From NCBI GenBank assembly GCA_047639325.1, contig JBLINN010000105.1, forward strand, positions 1 to 12,448: a stretch of DNA of 12,448 nucleotides, read 5' to 3'. The number at the start of each line of letters is the position of its first letter. The first letter of the stretch is position 1. The stretch is from NVQY01 sp047639325. Lineage in GTDB: Bacteria > Pseudomonadota > Alphaproteobacteria > Rhodobacterales > Rhodobacteraceae. This document shows positions 8,015 to 12,448 of the stretch, one piece after another. The position numbers and the translations under genes are program-made. The notes under the pieces were generated by a model. The model did no database searches and was not told the origin of the DNA. It saw only the letters and a program-made list of their open reading frames with translations.

Positions 8015-8075
8015 CGCCCTGCGCTGTAGGGCGGCGAAAGTGCAGATGCCGGACGGGGCCTATCGCACCGTCCGG
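8015..8075 (-). promoter_or_regulatory. Two perfect hairpins between the solute-binding protein and permease genes
   Basis: CGCCCT (8015-8020) pairs with AGGGCG (8028-8033) around a 7-nt loop. CCGGACGG (8049-8056) pairs with CCGTCCGG (8068-8075) around an 11-nt loop. Both lie in the gap after the solute-binding protein stop (8098) and before the permease start. Neither is followed by a clear T-run on the minus strand, so they are not textbook terminators. The likely role is mRNA stabilisation or partial attenuation that lets the binding protein be made in excess over the permease, as is common in binding-protein-dependent transporters. This role is inferred. Confidence 0.6.
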
Positions 8076-8097
8076 TCTGATCTTCAGTAGCGGTGGA

Positions 8098-9057
8098 TTA
8101 CATCCCCGAGACGCCACGCTCAGCGTAAAATTCCCTGGCCGCGGGGTGGAACGGCACGCCGATGTCGGTCGCCATTTGTTCAACCGTCAGGCTGGCCATG
8201 GATTGGCTGATCGCGCCGAAGCTTTCGCCGTTGTCGGCAACTGCGGCCAGGACCGCCTTGACTACTTCGCCGTCGTAGTCGCAGGCTGCAATCATGTGCG
8301 TGTCGTAGCTGATGGTGTTCACGGTTTCGTCGAAGCCGGGATATACACCCCCGGGCACTTCACGAAGCTGGAAGGCGGCGTTCTGATCCTTGAAGGACTG
8401 GAATGTCTCGTCGTCGATGTCGACGATCACGATGTCACGCGACGATGCCAGATCCATAACCGAACCCGTGGGCAGCGAAGAGCCCAGCGTGAAGAAATCC
8501 GCTTGGCCGTCCTTCATCTGCGACGCTGAGTCGGAATAGGACGTGTTGGACACGGAGGCTAGATCGTCGAACGTCAGCCCTTGAGTCGCCAACAATTCAC
8601 GCGTCAGGAATTCGCCGGTGTTGCCAAGCTGCTGCGTGGTTAGGCGCTTGCCCTCCATGTCTGCGACAGTCCTGATCCCGGAATCGGCGAGTGCCACTAC
8701 CTGGAAGTACTGCGGATAAAGGATGCCGAGGTGGCACACGTTCGTGGTGGCCTCGCGGAACGGCTCTTTGCCTGTCAGGCTGTCAACAGTTGAGGTCGAG
8801 TTGGCGAAGGCGATGCCGAATCGGCCCGCGTCCATGCCCACGACGTTCGACACGCCGGCTCCCGGCATTACGGTGATGTCCATGCTGGGGTTTTCGCGTT
8901 CGACAATGGCCGCGATCGCGCCACCGACCGGATACCAGGACCCGCCTTGCGAGCCTGTTGCCATGACTAAGTCCTGGGCCTGCGCGGCGATGCCGGTTGC
9001 GGCAAAAAGGATGGTAGCCGTCGTGGTCTGGCGGATTGCTTTGTAGAATATTGACAT
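8098..9057 (-). CDS. TAXI-family TRAP transporter solute-binding protein
   Basis: Periplasmic substrate-binding subunit of 319 residues that captures the ligand for the TRAP permease encoded just downstream. The N-terminus is a Sec signal peptide: lysine/arginine near the start, a hydrophobic run (ATILFAATGIAA) and a likely cleavage after AQA at about residue 27. The mature protein opens with DLVMATGSQGGSWYPVGGAIA, the characteristic TAXI start, followed by GAGVSNVVGMDAGRFGIAFANS and later LGNTGEFLTRELLA. The C-terminus (GVPFHPAAREFYAERG) is also typical. The start has a strong ribosome site, GGAGGAG, about 6 nt upstream. As first gene of the minus-strand operon it faces the FadR-type regulator across a 292-bp control region. 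Characterised members of this family bind small acids such as glutamate or 2-oxoglutarate, but the ligand here is unknown. Confidence 0.94.
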   Translation of the reverse strand: MSIFYKAIRQTTTATILFAATGIAAQAQDLVMATGSQGGSWYPVGGAIAAIVERENPSMDITVMPGAGVSNVVGMDAGRFGIAFANSTSTVDSLTGKEPFREATTNVCHLGILYPQYFQVVALADSGIRTVADMEGKRLTTQQLGNTGEFLTRELLATQGLTFDDLASVSNTSYSDSASQMKDGQADFFTLGSSLPTGSVMDLASSRDIVIVDIDDETFQSFKDQNAAFQLREVPGGVYPGFDETVNTISYDTHMIAACDYDGEVVKAVLAAVADNGESFGAISQSMASLTVEQMATDIGVPFHPAAREFYAERGVSGM

Positions 9058-9085
9058 AGAAACTCCTCCCGAGTTTTTTCACTGA

Positions 9086-9132
9086 GCCGGTAAGGTGTGT
9101 TCGACACCCGGCTACTCCCGTTCTCACACCTT
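9086..9132 (-). promoter_or_regulatory. Leader of the solute-binding protein gene with mutually exclusive stem-loops
   Basis: AAGGTGTG (9092-9099) and CACACCTT (9125-9132) form a perfect 8-bp inverted repeat with 25 nt between the arms. The same region offers an alternative fold: GCCGG (9086-9090) with CCGGC (9108-9112) and GTGT/ACAC (9097-9100, 9104-9107). The two folds share bases and cannot coexist. The segment ends about 29 nt before the start codon of the solute-binding protein gene, so if transcribed it lies in the leader. It could equally be a DNA operator with spaced half-sites. No T-run follows, so a plain terminator is unlikely. Confidence 0.4.
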
Positions 9133-9276
9133 GGAAAGACACTGTGCCGCTTTCGTTCTGCTGTCAAATTAAAATACAAATAAATGCAATAATGTATCCT
9201 GTAGTAAGGTTTAATGCAGGCATTGCGTGGAGGTATGAGGCTATTATTGACCTAATAACGTATATTTCATTGTATA
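9133..9276. other. AT-rich divergent intergenic region
   Basis: This is the only clearly AT-rich stretch on the right side of the window and separates the two divergent operons. It contains the palindrome AATGC-AG-GCATT (9213-9224) and an isolated minus-strand TTGACA (9162-9167, read in reverse) that could be a -35 box for the transporter operon, although the matching -10 is poor. No gene is visible. The minus-strand promoter must lie here, but I cannot place it. Confidence 0.5.
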
Positions 9277-9305
9277 TTGACAACTTGTCGTACAGGTGCA
9301 CTAAT
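9277..9305 (+). promoter_or_regulatory. Predicted sigma-70 promoter of the regulator-lar operon
   Basis: A consensus -35 box TTGACA (9277-9282) is followed after exactly 17 bp by ACTAAT (9300-9305), which matches four of six -10 positions. Transcription would start near 9312, giving a leader of about 38 nt to the ATG at 9350, whose ribosome site AGGTG (9337-9341) is 8 nt upstream. An ATG at 9314 would make the message nearly leaderless and is less likely. Confidence 0.5.
9284..9296. promoter_or_regulatory. Candidate FadR/GntR operator inside the promoter
   Basis: CTTGTCGTACAGG contains TTGTCGTACAG, one mismatch from the TNGTNNNACNA pattern described for FadR-subfamily operators. It lies between the -35 and -10 boxes of the regulator gene, an arrangement suited to autorepression. 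Further half-sites adjoin it: TTGT (9270-9273) and ACAA (9280-9283) form an inverted repeat with 6-nt spacing. Binding is inferred, not shown. Confidence 0.4.
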
Positions 9306-9349
9306 AAAAAAAGATGAGTGTACTAATCAGCAAAATAGGTGCAGCTGCG

Positions 9350-10105
9350 ATGATGTTTAATTTACAAGCGACAACGCCGCTTATTGATGGCGCCACGCTG
9401 AGCGATCAAGTGGCGGAAGTGTTACGGCTAAACGTGGTCAATGGAGTTTGGAGCGTTGGCGATGTGCTGCCGTCTGAAAGTGCGCTGGCCAGTGATTTTG
9501 ATGTGAGCAGGACTGTTATTCGCGAAGCTGTGTCGCGCCTGAAGGCGGAAGGGATGTTGTCGAGCCGGCAAGGACGAGGCGCTTTCGTCACGAGCGATCG
9601 TCCGCGGAAAGGCTTTGCGATTCCCGAACGCGATATTGAGAGCCAGCGGAAGCTGGCGCAAATCCTTGAGTTGCGCTTGGGGCTGGAGATCGAGGCGTCC
9701 GCAATTGCAGCTGCGCGGGCCAGCCCGGATGCCCGGGCTGAAATCCAACGGGCTGCAGATGCCTTTGATCATTCCAGTGATAGTAGTGGCGCTGGCGTGG
9801 CAACGGGTGTCAGCGCCGATTTGAGATTTCACCGCACCATCTGCGAGGCGACCGAAAACAGCTATTACCTGAGTTTGTTCAACTACCTTGCAGCCAGCTT
9901 GCGCGAAACGATGCTGGCTGGACGACTTCAAGCGCTTAGACGCGGGGGCGAAAGCCGTAACGCGGTTCAAGAACACCACGATATTGCTGCATCCATTGCA
10001 CAGGGTGATGCCGAGTTGGCGCGCGAGCGGATGCGGGCCCATTTGAAGATGTCGAGCGCGCGCTTGCTGGAGCAGCTGAAGACCGGCGACGGGCTCGGCG
10101 AATGA
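9350..10105 (+). CDS. FadR-type (GntR family, FCD domain) transcriptional regulator
   Basis: DNA-binding regulator of 251 residues. The N-terminal winged helix-turn-helix is clear: LSDQVAEVLRLNVVNGVWSVGDVLPSE, then DFDVSRTVIREAVSRLKAEGML and SRQGRGAFV. The rest is an FCD ligand domain; its likely metal/ligand residues are the Asp and His of SADLRFHRTI, the His of VQEHHDIAAS and the His of MRAHLKMS, the usual positions for FadR-group proteins that sense organic acids. The start at 9350 is chosen because AGGTG lies 8 nt upstream; the frame also opens at 9314, but that would nearly abut the predicted transcription start. The stop overlaps the larE start by four bases (ATGA), which indicates translational coupling. 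It probably represses its own operon and the divergent transporter operon until a pathway hydroxy or oxo acid binds. The effector is unknown. Confidence 0.92.
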   Translation: MMFNLQATTPLIDGATLSDQVAEVLRLNVVNGVWSVGDVLPSESALASDFDVSRTVIREAVSRLKAEGMLSSRQGRGAFVTSDRPRKGFAIPERDIESQRKLAQILELRLGLEIEASAIAAARASPDARAEIQRAADAFDHSSDSSGAGVATGVSADLRFHRTICEATENSYYLSLFNYLAASLRETMLAGRLQALRRGGESRNAVQEHHDIAASIAQGDAELARERMRAHLKMSSARLLEQLKTGDGLGE

Positions 10106-10887
10106 CCATCAGCCCAGCCTTGTTCGCAGCACTTGAAACTCCTGCGTCGCTGACAATTGCCTTGAGCGGAGGCATTGACAGCCTGACCTTATCGGCTGCT
10201 GCGGCGCGGGTGCGCGGGGCGGACGGGCTGACCCTGTGTCACGCGGTCTCGCCGGCGGTACCAGCGGCAGCAACGGCGCGGGTGCATGACTTCGCTGCCC
10301 GGCACGGGCTTGCACTGCGGGTGGTGGATGCGGGCGAATTTGCCGATGCGTCGTATCGCGCCAACCCGGTCAACCGCTGCTATTTCTGCAAGTCGAACCT
10401 CTATGGCACCTTGGCGCGGATGGGGGATGTCGTGGTGGCGGGGACGAACACGGATGACCTGTCGGATTATCGCCCCGGCCTGCAAGCGGCGGGGGAACAT
10501 GGCGTGTTGCACCCTTTCGTAGATGCGGCGATGTCGAAGGCGGACGTGCGCGTCCTGGCGCGAGTTTTGGGTCTGGGCGATCTGGCTGACCTGCCCGCCG
10601 CGCCGTGTCTGGCCAGCCGGATCGAAACCGGCCTGCAGGTGGAACCTGCGGATCTGCGGGTGATCGACCGGGTTGAGACTTTGCTGCGCGAAAGGTTGGG
10701 GAATGTCACATTGCGCTGCCGGTTGCTGCGCGTTGGCTGGACGGTCGAGATCGACGCGGGTGTTCATTCGGGTCTTTCGGCAGTGCAGCGTGATGCTATC
10801 TGCGCGGAAGTGCGCGAAGCCGTGTCCGACGCCAGATCCGTAAGCCTGCGTGCCTATGTGCGAGGGAGCGCATTTGTCCATGGATGA
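10102..10887 (+). CDS. larE: LarE, pyridinium-biscarboxylate sulfurtransferase for the nickel-pincer cofactor
   Basis: PP-loop ATP pyrophosphatase of 261 residues that activates and thiolates the LarB product (P2CMN) to the bis-thiocarboxylate (P2TMN), the step before nickel insertion by LarC. The PP-loop is SGGIDS (22-27). NPVNRCYFCKSNLY (88-101) carries a CxxC pair (Cys93, Cys96), and PCLASRI (168-174) carries Cys169, which aligns with the sacrificial Cys176 of Lactiplantibacillus LarE. GTNTDDLSDYRPGL (114-127) and HPFVDAAMSKADVR (137-150) are also family segments. With all three cysteines present, this looks like the LarE class that holds a [4Fe-4S] cluster and can use an external sulfur source, rather than destroying its own cysteine. 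The start overlaps the regulator stop (ATGA) and the end overlaps the larB start by 8 bp. Confidence 0.93.
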   Translation: MTISPALFAALETPASLTIALSGGIDSLTLSAAAARVRGADGLTLCHAVSPAVPAAATARVHDFAARHGLALRVVDAGEFADASYRANPVNRCYFCKSNLYGTLARMGDVVVAGTNTDDLSDYRPGLQAAGEHGVLHPFVDAAMSKADVRVLARVLGLGDLADLPAAPCLASRIETGLQVEPADLRVIDRVETLLRERLGNVTLRCRLLRVGWTVEIDAGVHSGLSAVQRDAICAEVREAVSDARSVSLRAYVRGSAFVHG

Positions 10888-11575
10888 GGCGCGGCCCGAC
10901 GGTCATCGCGACGTGACTTTTGATCGTGATCGCGGCAACCGCATCGGGATTGAGGAGGCGGTGCTGTGCGAATATAAGTCCGCCCCGCAGATCGCCGCGA
11001 TTATGCGTGATGCCGTGACCGAGGGCCGTCGCCTGCTGATGACACGCCTCGACGCTGCGCAGTATGCGGCGTTGCCGAACGATCTGCGGCAGGAGGTGGA
11101 TTATTGCGATGCTTCGCGGACGGCAATTCTTGGTCAGATAGGTCCGCTGGCGCGCAGTCCACGCATCGCGTTGGCCAGCGCCGGTACGTCGGATTCTGTG
11201 CCGATGGCGGAGGCGAGACGAACGCTGGCGTATGGTGGAATGAACGTTACCGAAATTTCCGATGTCGGTGTCGCGGGGCTGTGGCGGCTGTTGGCGCGAG
11301 AGAGCCTGCTGCGCGAGATGGACGTGGTGATCGTCTTTGCGGGCATGGATGCGGCGCTGCCGTCGGTGGTGGCGGGGCTGGTGCCGGGCGTGGTGATAGG
11401 TGTGCCGACCTCGGTCGGATATGGTGTAGCCAGAGGTGGGCGTGCTGCGCTTGATTCGATGCTGGCCAGTTGCGCCCCCGGCGTGACGGTCGTGAACATC
11501 GACAACGGCTATGGCGCGGCCACATCTGCGCTGCGCATGACCAACATGATGCGCCGCGATAGTGTGGAGGGGTAA
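10880..11575 (+). CDS. larB: LarB, nicotinate adenine dinucleotide carboxylase/hydrolase for the nickel-pincer cofactor
   Basis: LarB of 231 residues, the first enzyme of nickel-pincer nucleotide synthesis: it carboxylates the pyridinium C5 of nicotinic acid adenine dinucleotide and releases AMP, giving P2CMN for LarE. The C-terminal two thirds is an AIR-carboxylase (PurE-like) fold: ALASAGTSDSVPMAEAR (97-113), ISDVGVAGLWRLL (126-138), VIVFAGMDAALPSVVAGL (150-167) and GVPTSVGYGVARGG (174-187). Cys198 in LASCAPGVTVVNIDNGYGAA matches the conserved cysteine that forms an adduct with the pyridine ring in characterised LarB. The ATG at 10880 is chosen (GAGGGAG about 11 nt upstream, 8-bp overlap with larE); a GTG at 10850 would add ten residues. 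Three nucleotides separate it from the second regulator. LarC and LarA are not in the window. Confidence 0.93.
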   Translation: MDEARPDGHRDVTFDRDRGNRIGIEEAVLCEYKSAPQIAAIMRDAVTEGRRLLMTRLDAAQYAALPNDLRQEVDYCDASRTAILGQIGPLARSPRIALASAGTSDSVPMAEARRTLAYGGMNVTEISDVGVAGLWRLLARESLLREMDVVIVFAGMDAALPSVVAGLVPGVVIGVPTSVGYGVARGGRAALDSMLASCAPGVTVVNIDNGYGAATSALRMTNMMRRDSVEG

Positions 11576-11578
11576 CCG

Positions 11579-12295
11579 GTGGATGCACCAAAACTGAAAA
11601 TCCGGAAACGTCAGACGCTGGCGGATCAGCTCTACGGCCAGATCCTCGAACAGATCGTGTCGAACAAGCTTGTGCAGGGGGAGCGGCTGCCGTCGGAGAA
11701 CCAGATTGCTACCGCCTTTGGCGTGTCCCGCCCCATCGTGCGTGAGGCGCTGCGCAAGCTGCAGGAAGACGGGCTGGCCGAGGCGCGGCGCGGCGTCGGC
11801 ACCTTCGTACGGCGGCGCCCGTCTGAGAAGCTAATCGAATACGCCACCGCCGATTCCGTTGCCGGGCTGATGCGCGCGATGGAGGCACGGATCACGGTCG
11901 AGAATGCAACGGCCCGGATGGCCGCATTGCGCGCCAGTCCCAAGGACCTGACGCAGATAGATGCGGCGTTGCAGGCGCTGGAGGCGTCGATGCAGGCGCG
12001 CACGCCGTCCGTCGAGGCGGACTACCAATTCCATCGCGCCATCGCGTCGGCGTCGGGAAACGACGTCTTCATCCAGATGCTCGACTGCGCCCGCGATGCC
12101 ATCGAGCATGGGATCAACGTGGCCCAGAAGCTGACCCGTGAGGGATCGCAGGCGCGGGTGAATACTGTGATCCGCGAGCACCGGCAGATCCTTGAGGCGA
12201 TCCGCGCGGGCGACAGCGAGGCGGCGGGCGTGTCGATGGCTTACCACCTGCTTCAGTCGCGCATGCGCATAACCGACCACGCCGGGTTTGCCTGA
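11579..12295 (+). CDS. Second FadR-type (GntR family, FCD domain) transcriptional regulator
   Basis: Regulator of 238 residues with an N-terminal winged helix-turn-helix (TLADQLYGQILEQIVSNKL, then GERLPSENQIATAFGVSRP, VREALRKLQEDGL, RRGVGTFV) and a C-terminal FCD ligand domain. Candidate ligand-site residues are the Asp and His of EADYQFHRAI, the His of IREHRQI and the His of MAYHLLQS. The GTG start at 11579 is supported by GGAGG at 11566-11570, 8 nt upstream, and directly follows the larB stop. It differs clearly in sequence from the first regulator, so it is not a recent duplicate. With another FadR-type gene at the head of the same operon, the two may sense different pathway molecules or control different promoters, for example those of genes beyond the window. 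No operator can be assigned to it. Confidence 0.92.
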   Translation: MDAPKLKIRKRQTLADQLYGQILEQIVSNKLVQGERLPSENQIATAFGVSRPIVREALRKLQEDGLAEARRGVGTFVRRRPSEKLIEYATADSVAGLMRAMEARITVENATARMAALRASPKDLTQIDAALQALEASMQARTPSVEADYQFHRAIASASGNDVFIQMLDCARDAIEHGINVAQKLTREGSQARVNTVIREHRQILEAIRAGDSEAAGVSMAYHLLQSRMRITDHAGFA

Positions 12296-12321
12296 GCTTT
12301 GCCCCGACAAAGGACATACCG

Positions 12322-12448
12322 ATGATTTATGACCACCGCACCTATTGCTGCCGCCCTGGCACTATCAAGAAGCATCTCGCGCTCTACGCCGAGCACGGCT
12401 ATGCCGTGCAGCTGCGGATTCTGGGGACGCCGTTGGTGTTCGCGCAGA
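12322..12448 (+). CDS. NIPSNAP-family protein, 3'-truncated by the window edge
   Basis: Only the first 42 residues are visible: MIYDHRTYCCRPGTIKKHLA then LYAEHGYAVQLRILGTPLVF. The MIYDHRTY start, PGT at 13-15 and the LALYAEHG...Q.R.LG pattern match the ferredoxin-like fold of NIPSNAP proteins, small dimeric alpha/beta-barrel proteins that often sit in catabolic clusters and mostly lack a defined reaction. AAAGGA about 7 nt upstream supports the ATG. It starts 26 nt after the second regulator with no terminator between them, so it belongs to the lar operon and shows that this operon continues past the window. A specific function cannot be given. Confidence 0.72.
   Translation, partial: MIYDHRTYCCRPGTIKKHLALYAEHGYAVQLRILGTPLVFAQ

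Noticed and set aside
8011..8080. Rho-independent terminator after the solute-binding protein gene
   Set aside because: The stems are strong but no T-run follows either of them on the minus strand.
9058..9313. Small RNA gene or riboswitch in the divergent spacer
   Set aside because: Hairpins are present but no known riboswitch core or terminator is recognisable; kept only as regulatory candidates.
10189..10881. 230-codon minus-strand open frame antisense to larE
   Set aside because: larE is well supported by its PP-loop, cysteine motifs and coupling to its neighbours; the antisense product has no recognisable features.
10102..10887. Assignment of the PP-loop gene as a tRNA-modifying or NAD/GMP synthetase-type enzyme
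   Set aside because: The RCYFCK and PCLASR motifs and the adjacent larB identify it as LarE.

Overview
The window looks like part of a chromosome or large replicon of an alphaproteobacterium, most plausibly a marine Rhodobacterales (Roseobacter-like) bacterium. This rests on GC-rich, tightly packed genes, a TAXI-type TRAP transporter with fused membrane subunits, FadR-type regulators, a NIPSNAP protein and IS5-type insertion sequence debris. It is an inference from gene content and codon style; no rRNA or other taxonomic marker is present.

Layout. At the left edge is the 3' part of a quinone oxidoreductase-like gene (2-829, +). Next comes a decayed IS5-family (IS903-type) insertion sequence (about 883-2028) with a dead transposase on the minus strand and an 84-bp nested fragment that carries a second IS end. 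After this boundary lie an SDR oxidoreductase (2154-2900, +) and, meeting it tail to tail with overlapping stop codons, a four-gene minus-strand operon. In transcription order that operon encodes a TAXI TRAP solute-binding protein (9057-8098), a fused TRAP permease (7974-6100), a thiamine-diphosphate-dependent enzyme (6064-4367) and an FAD-linked 2-hydroxyacid dehydrogenase of the GlcD/D-2-hydroxyglutarate dehydrogenase type (4342-2897). A divergent plus-strand operon starts from the same AT-rich control region (9058-9349): a FadR-type regulator (9350-10105), LarE (10102-10887), LarB (10880-11575), a second FadR-type regulator (11579-12295) and the start of a NIPSNAP-family gene (12322 to the window end).

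How it may work together. LarB and LarE make the precursor of the nickel-pincer nucleotide, the cofactor of LarA-type 2-hydroxyacid racemases and epimerases. Opposite them are a transporter, a 2-hydroxyacid dehydrogenase and a 2-oxoacid-handling ThDP enzyme. The simplest reading is a catabolic island for a 2-hydroxy acid: TRAP uptake, epimerisation by a nickel enzyme encoded outside the window, FAD-linked oxidation to a 2-oxo acid, ThDP-dependent decarboxylation or C-C chemistry, then possible handling of the product by the SDR. The substrate cannot be read from sequence. LarA and LarC are not in the window. Control is probably by the two FadR-type repressors; the first has a FadR-like site placed inside its own predicted promoter.

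No tRNA, rRNA, CRISPR array, prophage or replication origin was seen.
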